Origin: Leucobacter ruminantium
Lineage (GTDB): Bacteria; Actinomycetota; Actinomycetes; Actinomycetales; Microbacteriaceae
Length of the DNA stretch: 42,874 nucleotides
Direction of reading: 5' to 3'
Assembly: GCF_017565705.1 (NCBI RefSeq)
Contig: NZ_JAGDYL010000028.1
Location: 1 to 42,874 of the forward strand
Shown here: positions 33,811-40,536 of the stretch, piece by piece
Numbering within the stretch: the stretch's first letter is position 1
Layout: each line of letters opens with the position of its first letter
The notes under the pieces: model-generated
Databases searched by the model: none
What the model saw: the letters and a program-made list of their open reading frames with translations, nothing else
What the model was told of the DNA's origin: nothing
Position numbers and translations under genes: made by a program

Positions 33811-35217
33811 TCAGCTCTCGAAGATGAAATCGGCGCCCAGCTGGCGCAGCTTCTCGATGAAGTTCTCGTAGCCGCGCGAGATGATCCCGAGGTTCGTGAC
33901 CTTCGTCTGCCCCTCGGCCGTGAGCCCGGCGATGAGGTAGCTGAAGCCGCCGCGCAGATCGGGCACCTCGATCTCGGCGCCCGAGAGCGGGGTGGGGCCG
34001 GTGATCACCGCGGCCTGTTCGAACTCGCGACGCAGCACGCGACGCGTCTCGTCGTGCAGCCCGTCCTTGTAGACGCGGATGTCGGCGCCCATCTTGTTGA
34101 GCGCGTCGGTGAAACCGAAGCGGTTCTCGTAGACGGTCTCATGGATGGTCGACACGCCCTCCGCCTGCGTGAGCGCCACGACGAGCGGCTGCTGCCAGTC
34201 GGTCATGAAGCCGGGGTGCACGTCGGTCTCGATCGTGACCGGCTTGAGCGGGCCGCCCGGATGCCAGAAGCGGATGCCGTCGTCGTGCACGTCGAAGTCC
34301 CCGCCGACCTTGCGGAAGACGTTCAGGAAGGTCATCATCTCCTCCTGCTTCGCCCCGCCGACGAACACGTCGCCCCCGGTCGCGAGAGCGGCCGAGGCCC
34401 AGCTCGCGGCCTCGTTGCGGTCGAAGATGGCGCGGTGGTCGTAGCCGCGCAGCTCCTTCACGCCCTCGATGAAGATGACGCGGTTGGGTTCGACCGTGAT
34501 GATCGCGCCCATCTTCTGCAGGATGCAGATGAGGTCGATGATCTCGGGCTCGATGGCCGCGTTGCGCAGCTCGGTCTGCCCCTCGGCGAGCACGCTCGTG
34601 AGCAGCACCTGCTCGGTCGCCCCGACCGACGGGTAGGGCAGCTCGATGTTCGCTCCCTTGAGCCCGTTCGGCGCGGTGAGGCTGATGCCGCTCGGCAGCT
34701 TCTCGACGACGGCGCCGAACTTGCGCAGCGCGTCGAGGTGGAAGTCGATCGGGCGGTCGCCGATGCGGCAGCCGCCGAGATCGGGGATGAAGGCCTCGCC
34801 GAGGCGGTGCAGCAGCGGGCCGCAGAACAGGATCGGGATGCGCGAGGAACCCGCGTGCGCGTCGATGTCGGCGTGGTGCGCCTGCTCGACGTTCGAGGGA
34901 TCCAGGCGCCACTCGCCCGGATCGTCGCCCTTCGTGATCAGCACGCCGTGCAGGGCGAGCAGACCGGCGACCACGCGGATGTCGGAGACGTTCGGCACGT
35001 TGCGCAGGATGCTCGGGGTCTGGCCCAGGAGGGCCGCAACCATCGCCTTCGGCGCGAGGTTCTTCGCGCCGCGCACCTCGATACGGCCCTTCAGCGGCCG
35101 TCCGCCGTTGATGATGATCTCGTCGGAGGTCAGGCCGACGCGTGCGCCCGCCTGCTGCGCATCGTGCTTGAGACCCCCGTCGGGGGTCGCCTCAGGGGTC
35201 TGGTCGTTGTCGCTCAC
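33811..35217 (-). CDS. murA: UDP-N-acetylglucosamine 1-carboxyvinyltransferase
   Basis: First committed step of peptidoglycan synthesis: enolpyruvyl transfer from PEP to UDP-GlcNAc. The active-site lysine is in VRGAKNLAPKAM, and the PEP-attacking cysteine, the fosfomycin target, is present in LGGCRIGDRPIDFHLDAL. The C-terminal DLRGGFSYLIAGLTAEG matches the family. With the GTG start (RBS GAGGAG, 4 nt away) it has 468 residues, ~40 more than usual; the surplus is a hydrophilic N-terminal tail. The start codon lies just after the leuD stop, so it is probably cotranscribed with leuCD. Confidence 0.95.
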   Translation of the reverse strand: MSDNDQTPEATPDGGLKHDAQQAGARVGLTSDEIIINGGRPLKGRIEVRGAKNLAPKAMVAALLGQTPSILRNVPNVSDIRVVAGLLALHGVLITKGDDPGEWRLDPSNVEQAHHADIDAHAGSSRIPILFCGPLLHRLGEAFIPDLGGCRIGDRPIDFHLDALRKFGAVVEKLPSGISLTAPNGLKGANIELPYPSVGATEQVLLTSVLAEGQTELRNAAIEPEIIDLICILQKMGAIITVEPNRVIFIEGVKELRGYDHRAIFDRNEAASWASAALATGGDVFVGGAKQEEMMTFLNVFRKVGGDFDVHDDGIRFWHPGGPLKPVTIETDVHPGFMTDWQQPLVVALTQAEGVSTIHETVYENRFGFTDALNKMGADIRVYKDGLHDETRRVLRREFEQAAVITGPTPLSGAEIEVPDLRGGFSYLIAGLTAEGQTKVTNLGIISRGYENFIEKLRQLGADFIFES

Positions 35218-35225
35218 TCGGCTCC

Positions 35226-35819
35226 TCAAGACAGGGTGGTCGTCGGCATCCAGCTGGGACGCGTCGCCTCGAAATCGGAGATGGCCTGCTCGTCGCGCAG
35301 GGTCAACGAGATATCGTCGAGCCCCTCGCGCAGCCGCCACCGGGTGTACTCATCAATCTGGAACGGCACCGTCGTATTCCCGACCGACACCGTGCAGTCC
35401 TCGAGGCTCACCGTGAGCTCGACGCCGGGATCGGCGTCGATCGCGGCCCACAGCCGCTCGACGTCGGCCTCCTCGACCTGGGCGGCGAGCAGCCCCTGCT
35501 TGCCCGAGTTGCCCCGGAAGATGTCGGCGAAGCGCGCCGAGATCACGACCTTGAAGCCGTAATCGCGCAGCGCCCAGACGGCGTGCTCGCGCGACGACCC
35601 GGTGCCGAAGTCGGGGCCCGCGACGAGGATCTGCGCGTTCGCGAAGACCGGCTGGTTGAGCACGAACTCGGGATCCTGCCGCCAGTGGTGGAAGAGCGCG
35701 TCGTCGAAGCCCGTCTTGGTGACGCGCTTCAGGAAGACGGCCGGGATGATCTGGTCGGTATCGACGTTGGAGCGCTTCAGGGGAGCCGCGACGGCGGTCA
35801 GCGTGGTGAACTTGTCCAT
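35226..35819 (-). CDS. leuD: 3-isopropylmalate dehydratase small subunit
   Basis: Small (swivelling) subunit of isopropylmalate isomerase in leucine synthesis. 197 residues. It begins [20 protein letters not shown], with [11 protein letters not shown] and the substrate-binding [17 protein letters not shown], followed by the [15 protein letters not shown] segment. It is 3 nt after leuC and 8 nt before murA. Regulated with leuC by the leader described at 37501. Confidence 0.97.
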   Translation of the reverse strand: MDKFTTLTAVAAPLKRSNVDTDQIIPAVFLKRVTKTGFDDALFHHWRQDPEFVLNQPVFANAQILVAGPDFGTGSSREHAVWALRDYGFKVVISARFADIFRGNSGKQGLLAAQVEEADVERLWAAIDADPGVELTVSLEDCTVSVGNTTVPFQIDEYTRWRLREGLDDISLTLRDEQAISDFEATRPSWMPTTTLS

Positions 35820-35822
35820 GGC

Positions 35823-37391
35823 TCAGGCCTCGACCTTCTCGTCTGCGCCGATCTCTGCGACGGGGGTGATGGTGAGACGGCGGCGGATCTTCGCGGCCTG
35901 CTCCTCGGTCAGCGGCGGGGCGTCGTGCGTGATCCCTCTCGCCGCGTCCTCCTGCAGGTCCCAGGGGCTCGAGAGCGTTCCGCGGATCGCAGTGGCCGCC
36001 GCAACGAGCGGCGACACCAGGTGCGTGCGCCCGCCCTTGCCCTGGCGCCCCTCGAAGTTGCGGTTCGAGGTGGAGGCGCAGCGCTCCCCCGGCGCCAGCT
36101 GGTCGGGGTTCATGCCGAGGCACATCGAGCAGCCGGCGAAGCGCCACTCGCCGCCGAACTCCTCGACGATCCGGTCGATGCCCTCGGCCTCGGCCTCGAG
36201 GCGCACGCGGGCCGAGCCCGGCACCACCATGAGGCGAACGCCGTCGGCCTTCTTCTTGCCCTTGATGAGCTCGGCGAAGGTGCGCAGGTCGTCGAGGCGG
36301 CTGTTCGTGCACGAACCCATGAACACCGCGTCGACCGCGATCTCCTTCATGGGCGTGCCCGCCTCGAGGTCCATGTACTCGAGCGCGCGCTCGGCGGCTG
36401 CGCGCTCGTTCGGATCGACGATCTCGGCGGGGTTCGGCACGCGGTCGCTCAGCAGCACCCCCTGGCCGGGGTTGGTGCCCCACGTCACGAACGGCTCGAG
36501 CTCGTTCGCGTCGATGAACACCTCCCTGTCGAAGACGGCGCCCTCGTCGGTGGGCAGCGTCTTCCAATAGGCGACCGCCGCGTCCCAGTCGGCGCCCTTC
36601 GGCGCGTGATCGCGGCCCTTCACGTACTCGAAGGTCGTCTCGTCGGGCGCGACCATGCCCGCGCGGGCGCCGGCCTCGATCGACATGTTGCAGATCGTCA
36701 TGCGGCCGTCCATGCTCAGCGAGCGGATCGCCGAGCCGCGGTATTCGAGCACGTAGCCCTGCCCGCCGCCCGTGCCGATCTTCGCGATCACGGCGAGGAT
36801 GATGTCCTTCGCGGTGACCCCGGGGCGCAGCTCGCCCTCGACGTTGATCGCCATGGTCTTCAACGGCTTCAGCGGCAGCGTCTGGGTCGCCATGACGTGC
36901 TCCACCTCGCTCGTGCCGATGCCGAATGCGAGCGCGCCGAATGCGCCGTGGGTCGAGGTGTGGCTGTCACCGCAGACGACCGTGATGCCGGGCATCGTGA
37001 GGCCGAGCTGCGGGCCGACGACGTGCACGATGCCCTGTTCCTTATCGCCGAGCGGGTGCGCGCGCACGCCGAACTCCGCGACGTTCTTGCGCAGCGTCTC
37101 GATCTGGACCCGGCTCGTCGGATCCTCGATCTCCTTGGTGATGTTGACCGTCGGCGTGTTGTGATCCTCGGTCGCGATCATGAGGTCGACGCGGCGCAGC
37201 GGGCGGCCCGCCATGCGAAGGCCGTCGAACGCCTGCGGGCTCGTCACCTCGTGGATGAGGTGGAGGTCGATGTAGATCAGGTCGGGATTGCCGTCCTCGC
37301 CCTTCACCACGGTGTGGGCGTCCCACAGCTTCTCGGCGAGGGTGCGGGGACGCGGAGCGGTCGCGGGTTCTGACGCGTGCTGATCAGTCAT
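35823..37391 (-). CDS. leuC: 3-isopropylmalate dehydratase large subunit
   Basis: Iron-sulfur subunit of isopropylmalate isomerase. 522 residues in the aconitase fold. The cluster cysteines are in [14 protein letters not shown] and [11 protein letters not shown]. Other family landmarks are [31 protein letters not shown] and the early [19 protein letters not shown] chose ATG 37391 (MTDQHASEP); the further reading frame runs into the leader. The 110 nt between leader peptide and gene hold the proposed attenuator. The C-terminus has ~25 extra residues. Confidence 0.97.
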   Translation of the reverse strand: MTDQHASEPATAPRPRTLAEKLWDAHTVVKGEDGNPDLIYIDLHLIHEVTSPQAFDGLRMAGRPLRRVDLMIATEDHNTPTVNITKEIEDPTSRVQIETLRKNVAEFGVRAHPLGDKEQGIVHVVGPQLGLTMPGITVVCGDSHTSTHGAFGALAFGIGTSEVEHVMATQTLPLKPLKTMAINVEGELRPGVTAKDIILAVIAKIGTGGGQGYVLEYRGSAIRSLSMDGRMTICNMSIEAGARAGMVAPDETTFEYVKGRDHAPKGADWDAAVAYWKTLPTDEGAVFDREVFIDANELEPFVTWGTNPGQGVLLSDRVPNPAEIVDPNERAAAERALEYMDLEAGTPMKEIAVDAVFMGSCTNSRLDDLRTFAELIKGKKKADGVRLMVVPGSARVRLEAEAEGIDRIVEEFGGEWRFAGCSMCLGMNPDQLAPGERCASTSNRNFEGRQGKGGRTHLVSPLVAAATAIRGTLSSPWDLQEDAARGITHDAPPLTEEQAAKIRRRLTITPVAEIGADEKVEA

Positions 37392-37460
37392 GATTCTGTG
37401 TGCTTCTCTTCTCGGAAATTCTGCGCTGCACGAACACATGCTCGGCTCCGTGCGCGGTGG

Positions 37461-37516
37461 ATCGGCCATGCGAGAACTCCGCGACGGGTGGGCCGATGGG
37501 CTAGACCCCGTCGCGG
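37461..37516 (-). promoter_or_regulatory. Alternative hairpins of a leucine attenuator
   Basis: Stem A pairs CCCGTCGCGG (37507-37516) with CCGCGACGGG (37479-37488), 10 bp perfect; the first arm lies inside the end of the leader peptide gene. Stem B pairs GGCCGAT (37491-37497) with ATCGGCC (37461-37467), 7 bp. One arm of B is in the loop of A, so the two compete. This is the expected layout for ribosome-dependent control; no T-rich terminator is obvious. Confidence 0.55.
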
Positions 37517-37545
37517 CGTCGAAGAAGAAGCTGCCGCATACGCAT
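37501..37545 (-). CDS. leuCD leader peptide, 14 residues, Leu-rich
   Basis: A small frame reading [14 protein letters not shown] and then a TAG stop, about 110 nt before leuC. Its three leucines are consecutive and all use CTT, a codon that is rare in this GC-rich DNA, where CTC and CTG dominate. A TAGACT -10 box sits 7 nt before the ATG, so the leader would be translated from a leaderless RNA start. Scarcity of charged tRNA-Leu would stall the ribosome here and shift the downstream hairpins, raising leuCD expression. Leucine leader peptides are known in Streptomyces and Corynebacterium; this one is recognised by layout. Confidence 0.65.
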   Translation of the reverse strand: MRMRQLLLRRRDGV

Positions 37546-37552
37546 GAGCAAG

Positions 37553-37558
37553 AGTCTA
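37553..37558 (-). promoter_or_regulatory. -10 box of the leuCD leader promoter
   Basis: TAGACT on the minus strand, 7 nt before the leader peptide ATG. Confidence 0.5.
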
Positions 37559-37604
37559 TCACCGGGCCGGGCCGGGAGTCGCAGCGCACGGGCTCTCATG
37601 ATTC

Positions 37605-37636
37605 CGCGAGGGATCCCTGCGGCGGGATCCCTCGCG
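37605..37636 (-). terminator. terC terminator made of two inverted GAGGGATCC words
   Basis: CGCGAGGGATCCC (37605-37617) and its exact complement (37624-37636) form a 13-bp stem with a 6-nt loop, 17 nt after the terC stop. A short AA/TT extension allows a slightly longer stem. Confidence 0.6.
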
Positions 37637-37653
37637 AAGATCGTGAGACGCGA

Positions 37654-38673
37654 TCAGTCCTCGGGGGTATCGGCAGCGCCGAGGTGCAGCCTCTCGCCAT
37701 GGGCCTTCGCCTCGCGCTGCATCTTCACGACGCTCGCGATCGTGGCGACGGCCATTGCGGCGACGATGAAGCCGAGGGACATCCAGATGTTGATCTCGGG
37801 AACCGGCACGTGATGGCCGCCGTTGATGAACGGCAGCTCGTTCTCGTGCAGGGCGTGCAGGATCAGTTTCACACCGATGAACGCCAGGATCGCGGCGATG
37901 CCGTACTTGAGGTACTCGAGCTTGTCGAGCAGGCCGCCCAGCAGGAAGTAGAGCTGGCGCAGGCCCATGAGCGCGAACACGTTGGCGGTGAACACGATGA
38001 ACGGGCTCTGCGTGATACCGAAGATCGCGGGGATCGAGTCGAGCGCGAAGAGCAGGTCGGTGGCTCCGAGCGAGATGAGCACGAGCATGAACGGGGTCCA
38101 CATGCGCTTGCCGTCGATCGTCGTGCGCAGCTTGCCACCGTCGTAGTGGTCGCTGAACGGCATGACCTTCTTCACCTGGCGGATGATCCAGCTGTCTCCC
38201 TCGTCGTCGTGCCCGCCCGGCTTCACCTGCTGCCACGCGGTCCAGATGAGCCAGGCGCCGAAGAGGAAGAAGACCGCGATGAAGCGCTCGATGATCGCGG
38301 CACCCGCGAGGATGAAGAGGCCGCGGAAGATGAGTGCGAGGATGATGCCGATCATGAGCGCGCGCTGCTGATACGCGTGCGGCACCTTGAAGCTCGCGAG
38401 GATCAGCACGAACACGAACAGGTTATCGATCGAGAGGCTGTACTCCGTGAGCCAGCCCGCCAGGAACTCCGTACCGTGCTGCACATCGCCGAGCAGGAAG
38501 ATCGCACCGGCGAACACGAGCGCGAGCAGCACGTAGAAACCGACCCAGAGGCTGGCCTCGCGCATGCTCGGCACGTGAGGGCGCTTGATGATGAGCAGCA
38601 GGTCGAGCACGAGGATCGCGACCAGGGCGATCATCGAGCCGACTTCGAACCAGAGCGGGAGAACTGACGTCAC
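37654..38673 (-). CDS. TerC-family integral membrane protein, probable Mn2+ exporter
   Basis: 339 residues with about eight to nine membrane segments. The family motifs are TEYSLSIDNLFVFVLI near residue 75 and ATDLLFALDSIPAIFGI near 210, whose acidic residues are thought to bind metal; GLRQLYFLLGGLLDKL follows. TerC/Alx/MeeF-type proteins export manganese, some loading secreted Mn enzymes. The GTG start is preceded by AAGGAA, 9 nt away. The upstream RNA looks like a yybP-ykoY manganese riboswitch, which supports a manganese role rather than tellurite resistance. A palindromic terminator follows. Confidence 0.92.
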   Translation of the reverse strand: MTSVLPLWFEVGSMIALVAILVLDLLLIIKRPHVPSMREASLWVGFYVLLALVFAGAIFLLGDVQHGTEFLAGWLTEYSLSIDNLFVFVLILASFKVPHAYQQRALMIGIILALIFRGLFILAGAAIIERFIAVFFLFGAWLIWTAWQQVKPGGHDDEGDSWIIRQVKKVMPFSDHYDGGKLRTTIDGKRMWTPFMLVLISLGATDLLFALDSIPAIFGITQSPFIVFTANVFALMGLRQLYFLLGGLLDKLEYLKYGIAAILAFIGVKLILHALHENELPFINGGHHVPVPEINIWMSLGFIVAAMAVATIASVVKMQREAKAHGERLHLGAADTPED

Positions 38674-38711
38674 GTGGACTCTTTCCTTCGGCGGGCGCAA
38701 GGGTGCGCGAA

Positions 38712-38818
38712 CGACCGAAGGTCTCTCCCCGGCAGCGCTCTCGCGTTGCCGCCCGCACCGGCAGCGCCACGGAGCGCTGCGTATTGACGATGCCAGGTGT
38801 TCGGGATACTCCCCCTCG
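38712..38818 (-). ncRNA. Candidate yybP-ykoY manganese riboswitch upstream of terC
   Basis: Read on the minus strand, the RNA begins with GGGGGAGTATCCCGAACACC near 38816 and ends with GGGGAGAGACCTTCGGTCG near 38712. These resemble the two conserved internal-loop segments of the Mn2+-sensing yybP-ykoY element, separated by a GC-rich stem, as in actinobacterial terC leaders. Size ~105 nt. Recognition is by eye, without a covariance model. Confidence 0.6.
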
Positions 38819-38826
38819 CGGCGACC

Positions 38827-38832
38827 AGTATA
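38827..38832 (-). promoter_or_regulatory. -10 box for terC and its riboswitch
   Basis: TATACT on the minus strand (5 of 6 consensus). The inferred start, near 38820, coincides with the 5' end of the riboswitch. No clear -35 box. Confidence 0.5.
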
Positions 38833-38909
38833 CCCGCGTTCAGCTTCCGCGCGGCACCCCTGCGCTAGCATGATCACCCGTTCGTGCCGAGACGACCTGA
38901 GGGGATCCC

Positions 38910-39680
38910 GTGATCGACCGTTCCGCGCCGCCGATCGAGCGCAGCGCCGAGAGGGGCCCGGGCCCAGCCTCGCGCACCCTCGCCGGCTTCATCTTCGCGA
39001 GCCGCTGGCTGCAGGCGCCGCTCTACCTCGGCCTCATCATCGCCCAAGCCGTCTACGTGGTGCTCTTCTTCGTCGAGCTCTGGCACCTCGTCGAGAACGC
39101 GATCATCGCGGGCCACATCAGCGAGACCGAGGTCATGCTCAGCGTGCTCGCGCTCATCGACATCGTGATGATCGCGAACCTGCTGATCATGGTGATCATC
39201 GGCGGCTACGAGACCTTCGTGTCGAAGATCCGCGTCGAGGGGCACCATGACGAGCCCGATTGGCTGTCGCACGTCAACGCCAACCTGCTCAAGGTCAAGC
39301 TCGCGATCTCGATCATCTCGATCTCGTCGATCCACCTGCTCAAGACGTTCATCGAGGTCGGTCGTATGGAAGACGGCGTCGTGCGGAACGCCGACGGCTC
39401 GGTGCTCTACTCCTGGGACGGGGTGCTGTGGGAGGTCGTGATCCACCTCGCCTTCATCGTCTCGGCTCTCGCGCTCGCCTGGATCGACCGCATGAGCCAC
39501 CACTCCCCCGCGGCTTCGGCGCAGCCGATCACCGCCGGGCGGATCGAGGCGGGGCTGCGCGGCGCCGACACGGCGGCGTCTGCCTGGTCGGGTGCGGCCG
39601 ATCCCGATGGGTTCATCACCGTACGGGTGCCGGTCGGCAGCCCGCTCCCGGAGGGCGCTCGAACCGTCGACGAGCGCTAA
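38910..39680 (+). CDS. YqhA/UPF0114 family membrane protein
   Basis: 256 residues. The core (residues ~25-195) has about four hydrophobic helices and the family features FASRWLQAPLYLGLIIAQ, the GGYETFVSK motif, SHVNANLLKVKLAISIISIS and IHLLKTFIE. The C-terminal ~60 residues are a poorly conserved hydrophilic tail. Function is unknown. It is divergent from terC; a TAGCAT box at 38866-38871 may be its promoter, giving a leader of ~30 nt with TGAGGGG as ribosome-binding site before the GTG. Confidence 0.88.
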   Translation: MIDRSAPPIERSAERGPGPASRTLAGFIFASRWLQAPLYLGLIIAQAVYVVLFFVELWHLVENAIIAGHISETEVMLSVLALIDIVMIANLLIMVIIGGYETFVSKIRVEGHHDEPDWLSHVNANLLKVKLAISIISISSIHLLKTFIEVGRMEDGVVRNADGSVLYSWDGVLWEVVIHLAFIVSALALAWIDRMSHHSPAASAQPITAGRIEAGLRGADTAASAWSGAADPDGFITVRVPVGSPLPEGARTVDER

Positions 39681-39706
39681 GCTGAGACGGCGCCCGCGGG
39701 CGCTTC

Positions 39707-39788
<82 letters not shown>

Positions 39789-39798
39789 CGCGAATGAG

Positions 39799-39842
39799 AC
39801 GGCCTCCGGCCCGGGAACTCGCGCCCCGGGGCGGGGGGCCGT
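39799..39842 (+). terminator. Possible terminator after tRNA-Leu
   Basis: ACGGCC (39799-39804) pairs with GGCCGT (39837-39842), and ACGCGAA/TTCGCGT flanks this stem. The stem is interrupted and no T-run follows. Confidence 0.3.
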
Positions 39843-39956
39843 TCGCGTCGGGGGCGGTGGGCGTATCTGGCCCGTCCGGATTCCCGAGTTCGTCCATCTC
39901 GTGGGGCCTCTCGGATAGAGTCGCACCGGAGACCTTCGAGGAGAGGACGGGGAGCG

Positions 39957-40325
39957 ATGGGCGACGCAGCGACGAGCATCGACGAGTATCTGGCCCGCGT
40001 CGATCCCGCATTCCGCGCGGAGCTCGAACGCATACGCCGGCTCGTGACGCGACTGGTGCCCGAGGTCGAAGAGGCGATCACGTACCGCATGCCGACGCTG
40101 AAGTACGGGGATCGCGCGCTGGTGTACTTCACCGCCTCCAAGAAGCACATGAGCTTCTACCCCTCGTCGTGGGCCATCGAGGCGCTGAGAGATTCACTCT
40201 CGGGGTACAAGACCACCGAGCACGCGATCCAGTTCACCCTCGATAACCCGCTTCCCGATGAGCTGATCGAGGAGCTGGTGCGATTCCACGTTCGGGAGAT
40301 CGATGGGTCGAACGATGGCCGTTGA
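39957..40325 (+). CDS. DUF1801 domain protein (YdhG-like)
   Basis: 122 residues, a single small domain. The family features include SIDEYLARVDPAFRAELERI, EEAITYRMPTLKYGDRALVY (the conserved ITYxMPxF-type motif), FTASKKHMSFYP and the C-terminal KTTEHAIQFTLDNPLPDELI. Related proteins have a frataxin-like fold and one Bacillus member was reported to bind iron, but the general role is unclear. A GGAGAGG-type ribosome-binding site precedes the ATG, and a TAGAGT box near 39916 may be its promoter. Confidence 0.88.
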   Translation: MGDAATSIDEYLARVDPAFRAELERIRRLVTRLVPEVEEAITYRMPTLKYGDRALVYFTASKKHMSFYPSSWAIEALRDSLSGYKTTEHAIQFTLDNPLPDELIEELVRFHVREIDGSNDGR

Positions 40326-40439
40326 GACGACGAAGAGCAAGATCGTGGGTGCCATCGCGCAATCCTGAGCTGCGCCGTCGAGTTCCGCGCGACGAAGCCC
40401 GTTTTGCCCTGAGTCCGAAGATGATCGCTTCGTCCAGGA

Positions 40440-40456
40440 ATACCCCTTAGGGGTAT
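40440..40456 (+). promoter_or_regulatory. CsoR-like copper operator
   Basis: ATACCCCTTAGGGGTAT, palindromic except for its centre, matches the ATACCCC...GGGGTAT type of copper-sensing CsoR operators. It lies 80 nt before the copper ATPase gene and overlaps a TATAGC box (40454-40459) that may be its -10. No csoR gene lies in the window. Confidence 0.65.
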
Positions 40457-40536
40457 AGCGTTGGATTGTCGTACCGGCTGAACCGGGAGAGGACTGCAGC
40501 TCTCCGGCCGCGAGCCGCGCAGGAAGGCAGGAGATC

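Noticed and set aside
32938-35562. An 874-residue frame on the plus strand opposite plsC and murA.
   Set aside because: Antisense shadow with no recognisable motifs; the minus-strand genes are clear.
884-37633. The GAGGGATCC word as a KOPS or Chi signal.
   Set aside because: Orientation is mixed (9 plus, 7 minus) in one chromosome arm segment; such signals are strongly strand-biased.
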